In this document: piece after piece, positions 1 through 7,442 of the stretch
Position numbering within the stretch: position 1 is the first letter of the stretch
Layout: each line of letters begins with the position of its first letter
NCBI GenBank assembly: GCA_002376725.1
Contig: DFOM01000042.1
Coordinates: 1 to 11,975 of the forward strand
From: Cloacimonetes bacterium UBA3541
GTDB taxonomy: Bacteria; Cloacimonadota; Cloacimonadia; Cloacimonadales; Cloacimonadaceae
Direction: 5' to 3'
Length of the DNA stretch: 11,975 bases
Position numbers and translations under genes: made by a program
Notes under the pieces: generated by a model
Databases searched by the model: none
Told to the model about the DNA's origin: nothing
The model's input: the letters and a program-made list of their open reading frames with translations, nothing else

Positions 1-316
1 TTTTAATTGTTTGCTGATATAAATAGGTGATATTTCCTTTATTTTATAATATATATAGTTAATATATTGTATCTTTGAATATTATTCAGGAAAACAAAGA
101 ATAAAGAGCAAATTATAATTCTATTATAATATATTAAATATTAAATAAATATTTGTCAAGTTATATTAAGAGTACCAAGTATTATAAAAAATTCTCAGTC
201 ATTCTTGTGTATTCTGGAAAACCTTTTATTGTTCTCAAACTTTACACAATAATGTTTTGAATCTTATGCTCTCTTTCACCGGAACTTCAATTATTGTCAA
301 TAAATTTTCCTTTTTC
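1..316. other. AT-rich non-coding region
   Basis: No convincing gene is seen on either strand here. The first 200 bases are extremely AT-rich, with runs of TATA and ATTAAATA, and no reading frame with a ribosome binding site stands out. No tRNA-like fold or long repeat was recognised. The stretch separates whatever lies to the left from the peptidase gene and probably holds that gene's promoter; one weak candidate is listed separately. Confidence 0.6.
241..270 (+). promoter_or_regulatory. Candidate promoter for the peptidase-sirtuin unit
   Basis: TTTACA at 241-246 (5 of 6 match to TTGACA) and TATGCT at 265-270 (4 of 6 match to TATAAT) are separated by 18 bases. It would give a leader of about 255 nt before the peptidase ATG at 533, which is long. 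In such AT-rich DNA matches of this quality occur by chance, so the call is tentative. Confidence 0.25.
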
Positions 317-513
317 TCATTAAATCTCATAAAGAATGTTTTTGAATTAGAAAAAATACCTTGGCAAAGATTATATGAAGGATTTTAGAGATTTATCAGT
401 TTTTTATAGACAAGATTATGGGGATATATAAAATGGAAAATGATGATAAGATTATTAATAAATATTATAGAGAGAATAAATGGGATTTGGAACATTTATT
501 GCGAATTTTATAA
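317..513 (+). pseudogene. Possible frameshifted gene remnant
   Basis: Three short stretches of protein-like reading follow one another in three different frames. Frame 2 (317-388) reads through a segment containing EKIPWQRLYEGF and then stops. Frame 3 (from ATG 375) reads MKDFRDLSVFYRQDYGDI and stops. Frame 1 (418-513) gives a 31-residue peptide containing YYRENKWDLEHLLRIL. Each is charged and helix-like, and the breaks join smoothly if single-base shifts are allowed, as in a decayed gene. The frame-1 piece also has a GGGGA motif at 420-424 in front of its internal ATG at 433, so it could be a genuine tiny gene instead. No family was recognised and the whole could be chance in AT-rich DNA. 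Confidence 0.22.
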
Positions 514-520
514 TGTAACA

Positions 521-525
521 AAGGA
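521..525 (+). promoter_or_regulatory. Ribosome binding site of the C25 peptidase
   Basis: AAGGA lies 7 bases before the ATG at 533 and supports that start, which also gives a normal signal peptide. Confidence 0.75.
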
Positions 526-532
526 ATAAATT

Positions 533-3500
533 ATGAAAACAAAAAAAGCTTTTTTATTAACCTCATTATTATGGGTATTGTTATTACCTATAACTGCTAA
601 TGTTATTCACACTTACTCTTTAGAAGCTCCACAAATAAAAGAGGAAGAGAATTATCTCACGGTAAAAATGGCAGGAGCACAAAGTTATGGTAATCCTGGG
701 GCACCGAATTTACCCTGGTTTGGCACAAAACTGCTTTTGCCTATTGGTGAAGAAGCAATTGATATTCAGATCAGTTTATCAGGTGCTAAAACCTTTTATT
801 TAGATAAAAAAGTAGCTCCTATACAGCCACCGGTCATACTTTCTAAGATGGATAAAGTCCAAAAAATAGAGGCTGATCCTCAGATTTATAATAGATCGGA
901 TTCTTATCCCACCCAAAAACATAATGGGAGTAATACTCAATACTTATCTGGTCATCCAATCAATTTCACCGCTATCTGTCCTTTTGATTATAATCCAATG
1001 GAAGATAAGCTCACTTTTTATAGCCAGATAACGGTGACGGTTGTAACCAGTTCTTCCTCAAAAGCAAATGAAGCAATAAAGCTTTTGAAACAGGATGTTG
1101 ATATTGCAGGAAGACTCACTAATATAATTGATAATCCCGAAGCTATTCCGAGATATGAAGAACGCCTGGTTGGATATGATTATTTAATTATCTACGACCA
1201 GTTAAAACTTACTCAATGGCTACCCTTCAAGAACCTTTACGAAGATCGTGGACTAAATGTATATATGAAACCTATTCAAGAGATTATAGTGGAAAACACT
1301 GGAATTGATACTCAGGAAAAAATCCGTAATTATTTAATCAGCTTTTATTCTCAGCAACCCTTAAAATATGTTCTACTTGCAGGCGATACAGATTTAATTC
1401 CTCATAGAGGTTTTTATGTTAATATGGGAAATGATGGAGCAGTTGATGCAGACATTCCAGCTGATATGTATTACAGTTGTTTAGATGGGAATTGGAACAC
1501 GGATAATGATAGCTATTGGGGTGAACCAATGGAGGCTGATTTAGTTCCTGAATTTGCTCTTGGCCGTTTTTGTTATAATTCTGATGATGAGATTGCCAAT
1601 TTTATCAATAAAACCAGTATGTATCTTAATAATCCAGTAATTCCGGAGATTAAGACAGGCTTTTTTGTGGGAGAATATCTTTGGGAAGGTCCCACTTGGG
1701 GTGGTGATTATATGGATGAAATGATAGGATATTGTACTGCAAATGGCTATGCTACAACGGGAATTCCTACTAACTGGAATATAACAACTCTTTATGATCG
1801 GACTTACGGTTACGAAGATGCCTGGGGTGCTAATCAAATTCGTCCTATATTAAGTCAGGGACCAAATTTTGTTAATCATCTCGGACATTCTAATACTACT
1901 TATACAATGCGACTAACTGTAAATCAAGTTTCATCTACATCTATTACTAATAATGGGACTAACCATAACTTCTCTATTATTTTTACTCAAGGTTGCTATG
2001 CAGGAGCTTTTGATAATAGAGAAACAAATCCTGGTTCTTATACCGTAGATTCCATCACAGAAAAATTTACCAGCATCTCTACTGCTGCTGTAGCAATGAT
2101 AGCTCATTCTCGTTATGGCTGGGGTGTAGTAGGTTCAACTGATGGTGCTTCCCAGTATATTCACCGTCAATTTATAGATGCTATTTTTGGAGAACAGATT
2201 AATGCCTTAGGGAATGCTCTTAACGATAGTAAAGTTGATAATATCCCCTGGATAACAAATACTCCAGTAATGTATTGGGTAACTTACGAGACTAATCTTA
2301 TTGGAGATCCAGCTTTGATGGCATGGACCGATACTCCTCAACAAATTGTTGCTGCACTACCCTCTCACTGGATAGTAGGATTGAACTATTATCAAATTCA
2401 GACTAATGCACCTAACGCTGTATTTCGCCTTAAGAATGGAGAAAATATTATCTGTCAAACTACGGCTAATTCTTCAGGTCTGATAAATATTTCATTATTG
2501 GGCACTATTTCTCCTGGAACTTACGATGTATACATTATCGCACCTAATTTCTTACCGTTTCATCAAGAAATAATAGTTGAAGCTAGTAATATGCCATATG
2601 TAGTGCCTACTACAATTGAGTTCATAGATAATGATGGCTTATATCACACTGGTGAAGAAGTCAGTATCAATGTTACAATTAAAAATGTAGGTTTAGTTAA
2701 TCAAACAGGTACAGGGACCATAACCCTTACCAGCAATTCCAATAATATTTTAGTACTAAATGGTAACTCTGAGTTCAATCCTCTTGCAGTTGCAGATTCA
2801 ACTACTATTTCAGGGGTCTTCCGAATCAGAATTCAAGGTTATTTTCCCGACCATCAAATGACTACACTCAATTTTCTTACCACATTTGATGGATATTCAG
2901 CTATAACACCTTTTGTAATAACTTTAAATGCACCTGAACTTCATATTGATGAATATACCTTTGTGAATGAGTGTCCCATAATAATGCCAGGAGACAACCC
3001 TTATTTAAATATGATGGTTAGTAATAGCGGTTCAGGAAATGCTTATTCACCAATGTTAATCCTATTTTGTGATAATCCGAATGTTATCCTATCTACCACT
3101 GATACATATTTAGCTCCAGTTTCCCCCAATAATTCTATATTCTTTGAGAATGTATTTAGCATTCAACTTACCGATGCTGTGAGTATTGAAACTTCAATAA
3201 ATATAGGTTATATGCTTAGTGCAGAAAATGGAAATACAGTAGAAGGTAACTTTGTTCTATATGTGGGCAATCAACATTATACTTATGAAAACGATTTTAC
3301 GGGTTGGAGTGTGTTTGCACCACTTCCTAATTTTGTTAATCAATGGCATCGGGAGGATTATAGAAATCATACTGCTAACGGAAGTTGGTCTATGAAATTT
3401 GGAGGTTTGAACAACAGTAATTATGCCAATCGTGCTTATGGTGTACTGGAAAGTCCAGAACTACCATTGGTTTTAAATGCTCAATTGCATTTCTTTCACT

Positions 3501-4117
3501 GGATTGCAGCTGAAAATCATAATACTTACCCTCAGTATGCTTGGGATGGAGGTTTAGTGCAAATGTCTCTTAATGGAGGTGAATGGACTCAAATTACTCC
3601 CTTGGGAGGATATCCATACAGAATATATAACAATCCTGCTTCTCCTTTCCCAGCAAATACTAATGTTTATTCTGGGACTTTTGACTGGACTGAAGCTATA
3701 TTTGACCTTTCTAGTTATTCTGGAACAGTAAAATTTCGGTTTATCTTTGGTTCTGATGGAGCAGTAACTAAAGAGGGTTGGTATATTGATGATTTGTATA
3801 TAGAAAATGAGGTACCCAACAGCGATTTAGTTGAAACTATTCATTTTGAATTATACGAAAACTATCCCAATCCCTTCAATCCAACTACCACAATATCCTT
3901 TAGTTTGCCAAAAAATGCACCAGTGAAACTGGAGATCTTCAATTTGAAAGGACAAAAAGTTAGCACTCTAATAAATGATAAATTACCAGCCGGAAAACAT
4001 AATATCGTCTGGAATGGGTTAGATAATAATGGTAAACTTGTAGCTAGTGGAGTTTACTTCTATCGTTTAAGCAATGGAGAACAAATCCTTTCAGGCAAAA
4101 TGATGTTGATGAAATAA
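533..4117 (+). CDS. Secreted gingipain-like C25 cysteine peptidase with Por/T9SS sorting tail
   Basis: A 1194-residue secreted protease of the gingipain family (MEROPS C25). It begins with a Sec signal peptide (basic MKTKK, hydrophobic core to about residue 22), then a propeptide-like region to about 210. The catalytic domain spans about 214-600; the likely His-Cys pair is H452 in NHLGHS and C488 in TQGCYAGAF, a spacing close to that of RgpB, and the domain ends with the usual IGDP (590-593). Next come an Ig-like gingipain C-terminal domain (about 603-686), two CARDB-like beta domains (about 687-799 and 800-912), a MAM/jelly-roll-like domain (about 918-1092, ending WYIDDLYIEN) and a sorting tail from 1105 (YENYPNPFNPTT, then GVYFYRL near the end). 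By family knowledge it cleaves extracellular protein and is exported by type IX secretion or kept at the surface. Substrate preference cannot be told. Its stop overlaps the next gene's ATG. Confidence 0.93.
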   Translation: MKTKKAFLLTSLLWVLLLPITANVIHTYSLEAPQIKEEENYLTVKMAGAQSYGNPGAPNLPWFGTKLLLPIGEEAIDIQISLSGAKTFYLDKKVAPIQPPVILSKMDKVQKIEADPQIYNRSDSYPTQKHNGSNTQYLSGHPINFTAICPFDYNPMEDKLTFYSQITVTVVTSSSSKANEAIKLLKQDVDIAGRLTNIIDNPEAIPRYEERLVGYDYLIIYDQLKLTQWLPFKNLYEDRGLNVYMKPIQEIIVENTGIDTQEKIRNYLISFYSQQPLKYVLLAGDTDLIPHRGFYVNMGNDGAVDADIPADMYYSCLDGNWNTDNDSYWGEPMEADLVPEFALGRFCYNSDDEIANFINKTSMYLNNPVIPEIKTGFFVGEYLWEGPTWGGDYMDEMIGYCTANGYATTGIPTNWNITTLYDRTYGYEDAWGANQIRPILSQGPNFVNHLGHSNTTYTMRLTVNQVSSTSITNNGTNHNFSIIFTQGCYAGAFDNRETNPGSYTVDSITEKFTSISTAAVAMIAHSRYGWGVVGSTDGASQYIHRQFIDAIFGEQINALGNALNDSKVDNIPWITNTPVMYWVTYETNLIGDPALMAWTDTPQQIVAALPSHWIVGLNYYQIQTNAPNAVFRLKNGENIICQTTANSSGLINISLLGTISPGTYDVYIIAPNFLPFHQEIIVEASNMPYVVPTTIEFIDNDGLYHTGEEVSINVTIKNVGLVNQTGTGTITLTSNSNNILVLNGNSEFNPLAVADSTTISGVFRIRIQGYFPDHQMTTLNFLTTFDGYSAITPFVITLNAPELHIDEYTFVNECPIIMPGDNPYLNMMVSNSGSGNAYSPMLILFCDNPNVILSTTDTYLAPVSPNNSIFFENVFSIQLTDAVSIETSINIGYMLSAENGNTVEGNFVLYVGNQHYTYENDFTGWSVFAPLPNFVNQWHREDYRNHTANGSWSMKFGGLNNSNYANRAYGVLESPELPLVLNAQLHFFHWIAAENHNTYPQYAWDGGLVQMSLNGGEWTQITPLGGYPYRIYNNPASPFPANTNVYSGTFDWTEAIFDLSSYSGTVKFRFIFGSDGAVTKEGWYIDDLYIENEVPNSDLVETIHFELYENYPNPFNPTTTISFSLPKNAPVKLEIFNLKGQKVSTLINDKLPAGKHNIVWNGLDNNGKLVASGVYFYRLSNGEQILSGKMMLMK

Positions 4118-4836
4118 TGAAGATTACTAAAGATACAAGAGTTCTTGTTTTAACTGGTGCAGGTATTAGCGCTGAATCTGGCCTTAAAACTTTCCGTGAT
4201 GCTGGAGGTTTGTGGGAAAATCATAGAGTTGAAGATGTAGCAACACCAGAAGCATTCAGAAAAGCACCAGCAATGGTCTGGAAATTCTACAAGGAACGCT
4301 GGCAACAGGCTTTGCAGACTAAACCTAATCCCGGTCATCTTGCTCTTGCTAAACTTGAAGATTGGCTTCAGGATAATTTCTATCTCATAACTCAAAATGT
4401 GGATGGACTTCATACTGCTGCTGGAAATAAACGAGTAATAGAAATGCATGGTTCCTTGAATACCTGTCTTTGCACTCGCTGTAGCCATCATTTTCCTATA
4501 AAAGATATAAATTTGGAAGAAGATATTCCTCTTTGTCCCAAATGTAAAGGAATGCTGAGACCGGATATTGTTTGGTTTGGGGAAATTCCCTATCATCTGG
4601 ATAAGATTGATGCTTTACTGCATAATTGTGATGTTTTTATGATGATTGGAACCAGTGGAGTAGTATATCCAGCAGCAGGATTTGTTATGACAGCTAGTTA
4701 TTTTGGAGCTCATACCATAGCTGTAAATCTCAATCCTATGGAAAATGGTGACTTTATAGATGAATTTCACCAGGGCAAGGCAGGAGAGATATTACCTCAA
4801 TTGATTGATGGATGGATTAATTCAGCAGAAAAATAA
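4117..4836 (+). CDS. cobB: Sir2-family NAD+-dependent protein deacylase (CobB-like, class III)
   Basis: A 239-residue sirtuin, the usual length for bacterial CobB without an N-terminal extension. It removes acyl groups from protein lysines, using NAD+ and giving nicotinamide and O-acyl-ADP-ribose, in the cytoplasm. Visible motifs: GAGIS (14-18), FRD (26-28), TQNVDGLH (92-99), catalytic H111 in EMHGS, zinc ligands C119-x2-C122 and C140-x2-C143, RPDIVWFGE (148-156) and GTS (178-180). Y58 and R61 (FYKER) match the Tyr/Arg pair that class III sirtuins such as SIRT5 use to bind succinyl or malonyl lysine, so desuccinylase activity is predicted besides deacetylation. The ATG overlaps the peptidase TAA by one base (TAATG), and no clear Shine-Dalgarno precedes it, so translation is probably coupled to the peptidase. 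The pairing of a secreted protease with a cytoplasmic sirtuin has no obvious functional reason. Confidence 0.95.
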   Translation: MKITKDTRVLVLTGAGISAESGLKTFRDAGGLWENHRVEDVATPEAFRKAPAMVWKFYKERWQQALQTKPNPGHLALAKLEDWLQDNFYLITQNVDGLHTAAGNKRVIEMHGSLNTCLCTRCSHHFPIKDINLEEDIPLCPKCKGMLRPDIVWFGEIPYHLDKIDALLHNCDVFMMIGTSGVVYPAAGFVMTASYFGAHTIAVNLNPMENGDFIDEFHQGKAGEILPQLIDGWINSAEK

Positions 4837-4856
4837 AAAGGGGTAGAATCACCCCT
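4834..4856 (-). terminator. Rho-independent terminator of carbamate kinase, shared convergent site
   Basis: AGGGGT at 4839-4844 pairs with ACCCCT at 4851-4856 around a 6-base loop. Read on the minus strand, the stem is followed by TTTTTATTTTT, a classic terminator directly after the carbamate kinase stop. On the plus strand the tail is only TATATTA, so termination of the sirtuin transcript would be weaker. The T-run side overlaps the sirtuin stop codon. Confidence 0.8.
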
Positions 4857-4859
4857 ATA

Positions 4860-5807
4860 TTAATGTATAATTCTTGTTCCCGTTTTTCCAGCAAAAGCGG
4901 GAACAATTTTTTCTATGGAAGTTATCAGCACCTCTTTCCCACCTCGCTCAAGAAAATCAATAGCTGCCTTTATCTTTGGACCCATACTTCCTGCAGGAAA
5001 TTGATTTTCATTATAGTAGTACTTTGCTTCTTTAATAGTTAAATAGTCCAGATTTCTCTGCTCTGGTTTACCAAAATTGATGGCAACTTTCTCCACTCCG
5101 GTTAAAATCACAAATAAATCTGCTTCAATATTCCAAGCCAGGAGAGAACTGGCAAAATCTTTATCTATGACAGCATCTACACCCTCATAAGTGTTGTCTT
5201 CTTCTATATAGACTGGAATTCCTCCACCACCTACAGCAATTACGATCTTAGCTTCATGCACCATTTCTTTAATGGTTTCAGCCGGAATTATTCGCTGAGG
5301 AAGTGGAGAAGGTACAACGCGACGATATCCTTTACCTGAATCTTCTCTTAGTTTCCATCCTAATTTATGTTCCAGCTCTTTTGCTTCTTCTTTAGTATAA
5401 TAAGTGCTTCCCACAAACTTGGTAGGATTAAGCATACTGGGGTCATTTTTATCTACAATAACTTGAGAAATGATAGTGATAACCTCTCTTTCAATTCCAG
5501 ATAACAGAAGTCTATTCTGCAAACTCTGTTCTATCATATAACCCATAGTTCCTTCAGTAGCTGCATTTAAAACACCTAAAGGTAAAGGAGGAATTCCTTC
5601 CTTCTCTCCTAACTCCTGTTGACGAAGTAAATTTCCTACTTGAGGTCCATTCCCATGTGTTATAGCTAATCTGTAACCCTGACGAATGAGTTCTACCACA
5701 CCTCCTAAAGAAGCACGAGTATTAGCAAATTGCTCAGTAATAGTACCTTTTTCTCCTGCTTTGATGATAGCATTACCACCTAAGGCAAGAACAGCTATTT
5801 TATCCAT
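4860..5807 (-). CDS. arcC: Carbamate kinase
   Basis: A 315-residue amino acid kinase family enzyme that interconverts carbamoyl phosphate plus ADP with ATP plus carbamate; in fermenters it usually runs towards ATP as the last step of arginine/citrulline, agmatine or purine breakdown. Motifs: ALGGNA (8-13), THGNGPQVG (50-58), AVGGGGIPV (191-199), DKDFA with the essential-type lysine (215-219), LTGVEKV (235-241) and PAGSMGPK (271-278). Length matches the family. An upstream in-frame ATG would add 12 residues (MNLLLLILIEDI), but they are not conserved-looking and would begin inside the preceding hairpin; AGAGGA before the inner ATG supports the start used. No arginine deiminase or carbamoyltransferase is in the window, so the carbamoyl phosphate source is unknown. 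It follows the GTPase gene by 80 nt, with a hairpin between. Confidence 0.95.
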   Translation of the reverse strand: MDKIAVLALGGNAIIKAGEKGTITEQFANTRASLGGVVELIRQGYRLAITHGNGPQVGNLLRQQELGEKEGIPPLPLGVLNAATEGTMGYMIEQSLQNRLLLSGIEREVITIISQVIVDKNDPSMLNPTKFVGSTYYTKEEAKELEHKLGWKLREDSGKGYRRVVPSPLPQRIIPAETIKEMVHEAKIVIAVGGGGIPVYIEEDNTYEGVDAVIDKDFASSLLAWNIEADLFVILTGVEKVAINFGKPEQRNLDYLTIKEAKYYYNENQFPAGSMGPKIKAAIDFLERGGKEVLITSIEKIVPAFAGKTGTRIIH

Positions 5808-5811
5808 AATA

Positions 5812-5817
5812 TCCTCT
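5812..5817 (-). promoter_or_regulatory. Ribosome binding site deciding the arcC start
   Basis: On the minus strand AGAGGA lies 4 bases before the ATG at 5807. The spacing is slightly short, but it favours this ATG over the upstream one at 5843, which falls in the hairpin loop. Confidence 0.6.
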
Positions 5818-5823
5818 ATTAGA

Positions 5824-5854
5824 ATCAAAAGGAGCAGATTCAATGTTCTGCTCC
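5824..5854 (-). terminator. Hairpin between GTPase gene and arcC: terminator or attenuator
   Basis: GGAGCAGA (5831-5838) and TCTGCTCC (5847-5854) form a perfect 8-bp stem with an 8-base loop. On the minus strand the stem is followed by TTTTGATT, so it can act as a moderate Rho-independent terminator for the GTPase transcript. It sits 34 nt after the GTPase stop and 14 nt before the arcC ribosome binding site. No good promoter was seen between hairpin and arcC, so partial read-through (attenuation) or a role in mRNA stability are both possible. Confidence 0.6.
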
Positions 5855-5887
5855 CATTTAATTTTTATATCTTAGCTTTTTTTAACA

Positions 5888-7201
5888 TTAATAATCTTGA
5901 AGGACATCTTCCAGATTAGGTCTACCTATCTCTTGCAATTCATAGCTAACTTGACAGGCAGGATGTTTAATATTAATAATACTTCTTAAGTCAATAGGTG
6001 TGGCGATAACAACGCTATCGCATTCTGCATCATTAATGGTCTTTTCCAGGTCTTTAATTTGACGGTCACTATAACCCATTGCTGGCAGAAGAATGCCTAT
6101 TCCGGGATACTTTTCATAAGTTTCAGCAATCTCACCAGTTGCCCATTGCCGGGGATCAACTAAATCTTCACATCCATATTTATCTGCAGCAACAACTCCA
6201 GCTCCATAAGTCATTTCTCCATGTGTGAGAGTGGGACCATCTTCCACTACCAGAACTTTCTTTCCCGTAATCAATTCAGGATGGTCTACAAATAAAGGAG
6301 AAGCAGCATCTATAATCTTTGCTTTGGGATTGATGGTACGAACATTGGCTCTTACTTCATTAATATCATCCAAATCGGCACTATCAATTTTGTTAATTAT
6401 CACCACATCTGCTCTATATAAATTGGTCTCTCCAGGATGATAAGATATTTCATCGCCAGGACGATGTGGATCAACCACTACTATATTAAGCTGTTTATCA
6501 GAACAATAGAAAGGAAAATCATTATTTCCACCGTCCCAGAGGATTACATCTGCCTCTTTTTCTGCTTCTTGCAGAATAGCTTCATAATCCACTCCAGCAT
6601 AAATGATGCTATTCATTTTGATATGAGGTTCATATTCTTCTCTTTCCTCTATAGTGCAATGATGAAAATCCAGATCTTCCATCTTAGCAAAACGTTGCAC
6701 TTTCTGTTTCACTAAATCACCATAAGGCATAGGATGACGGATAGATACAACATTTCTACCTTTAGCTTTCAGGGCTTTGATAATGGCACGAGTGGTCTGA
6801 GATTTTCCGCAACCAGTACGAACAGCACATACTGTTATTAAAGGTTTGCAGGTCTTTATCATTGTATTTTTCGTGCCCATAAGCATAAAATCAGCTCCAC
6901 AAGCATTTACCAGAGAAGCCTTGTGCATCACATCTTCATAATGCTGATCACTATAGGCAAAAACCACTAAATCAACATTAAGATTCTTAATGAGTTCGGG
7001 TAATTCTGCTTCAGAATAAATCTTTATCCCATCAGGATACAATTTCCCCGCAAGTTCTGCCGGATATTTCTTATCGTCAATTCCAGGAATCTGAGTAGCA
7101 GTAAAAGCTACAACTTCATATTCCTCATTATCCCGGAAAAAGACATTGAAATTGTGAAAATCTCTTCCAGCTGCTCCCATTATCACTACTCTGCGTTTCA
7201 T
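5888..7201 (-). CDS. Cyclic 2,3-diphosphoglycerate synthetase-like P-loop GTPase (COG2403 type)
   Basis: A 437-residue cytoplasmic protein resembling the archaeal cyclic 2,3-diphosphoglycerate synthetase family and its bacterial relatives annotated as predicted GTPases. The N-terminal part (1-118) is Rossmann-like, starting RRVVIMGAAGRDFHNFN. The nucleotide domain has a variant P-loop, RTGCGKSQTT (128-137), a DGGNND segment (223-228) in the Walker B/G3 place, and NKID (270-273), the guanine-recognition G4 type. A third part (about 345-437) is alpha/beta. The archaeal enzyme closes 2,3-diphosphoglycerate into a ring using ATP; in bacteria the role is not established, and NKID argues for GTP. 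An upstream ATG at 7246 would add 15 residues translated from the leader including the ribosome binding site, so the inner start is used. It has its own promoter and leads into arcC, hinting at a role near carbamoyl phosphate metabolism (inference). Confidence 0.85.
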   Translation of the reverse strand: MKRRVVIMGAAGRDFHNFNVFFRDNEEYEVVAFTATQIPGIDDKKYPAELAGKLYPDGIKIYSEAELPELIKNLNVDLVVFAYSDQHYEDVMHKASLVNACGADFMLMGTKNTMIKTCKPLITVCAVRTGCGKSQTTRAIIKALKAKGRNVVSIRHPMPYGDLVKQKVQRFAKMEDLDFHHCTIEEREEYEPHIKMNSIIYAGVDYEAILQEAEKEADVILWDGGNNDFPFYCSDKQLNIVVVDPHRPGDEISYHPGETNLYRADVVIINKIDSADLDDINEVRANVRTINPKAKIIDAASPLFVDHPELITGKKVLVVEDGPTLTHGEMTYGAGVVAADKYGCEDLVDPRQWATGEIAETYEKYPGIGILLPAMGYSDRQIKDLEKTINDAECDSVVIATPIDLRSIINIKHPACQVSYELQEIGRPNLEDVLQDY

Positions 7202-7209
7202 TTCTTTTT

Positions 7210-7217
7210 CTCCTTTT
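7210..7217 (-). promoter_or_regulatory. Ribosome binding site deciding the GTPase gene start
   Basis: On the minus strand AAAAGGAG lies 8 bases before the ATG at 7201. It is a strong site and rules out the longer frame from 7246. Confidence 0.8.
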
Positions 7218-7279
7218 GATATTTTTATTTCTTTTATATAAAGCAACCTTTAAATATAGCTTTTTGCGTCAAGATAAAT

Positions 7280-7308
7280 CTTATATATCAATGATTTGAT
7301 ATTGTAAA
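7280..7308 (-). promoter_or_regulatory. Sigma70-like promoter of the GTPase-arcC unit
   Basis: On the minus strand TTTACA (7308-7303) and TATAAG (7285-7280) are 17 bases apart; each matches the consensus at 5 of 6 positions. Transcription would start near 7273, giving a leader of about 70 nt before the ATG at 7201. It lies in the gap after the amidotransferase gene, so the GTPase and carbamate kinase genes probably form their own unit. Confidence 0.6.
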
Positions 7309-7328
7309 CTTTTTTAGTATCAATTAAT

Positions 7329-7384
7329 GGTGCACAGATGTCCCGATGTATAGATATTTTGGCGTGTAGATTTCCTCATCTACC
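7329..7384. repeat. GC-richer, structured intergenic segment, possibly a dispersed repeat
   Basis: This stretch downstream of the amidotransferase stop is more GC-rich than its surroundings and repeats similar words: AGATGTCCCGATGT, ATAGAT and GTGTAGAT. It includes the palindrome GTGCAC and a 6-bp stem GTAGAT/ATCTAC (7366-7371 with 7378-7383, 6-base loop). There is no T-run, so it is not a normal terminator. Its composition suggests an interspersed intergenic repeat, but only one copy is in the window. Confidence 0.25.
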
Positions 7385-7442
7385 AACCTCTTAAGAAAAT
7401 ATCAGGAAAGTAATGAGGATAGAGCTGAAACGAATCAATAAA

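Noticed and set aside
1..200. Replication origin or mobile element end in the AT-rich left edge
   Set aside because: There are no DnaA-box-like repeats, no terminal inverted repeat and no transposase; high AT alone is not evidence.
1541..1837. 98-codon open frame on the minus strand inside the peptidase gene
   Set aside because: It lies wholly opposite the catalytic domain of a clear protein and its product shows no family features.
4150..4596. 148-codon open frame on the minus strand inside the sirtuin gene
   Set aside because: It mirrors conserved sirtuin motifs, is rich in Ser/Phe/Ile as antisense readings are, and has no separate support.
6225..6715. Two plus-strand open frames opposite the GTPase gene
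   Set aside because: Both are antisense to conserved motifs such as NKID and DGGNND and have no ribosome binding site.
7366..7383. GTAGAT/ATCTAC stem as the amidotransferase terminator
   Set aside because: The stem is only 6 bp and has no T-run on either strand.
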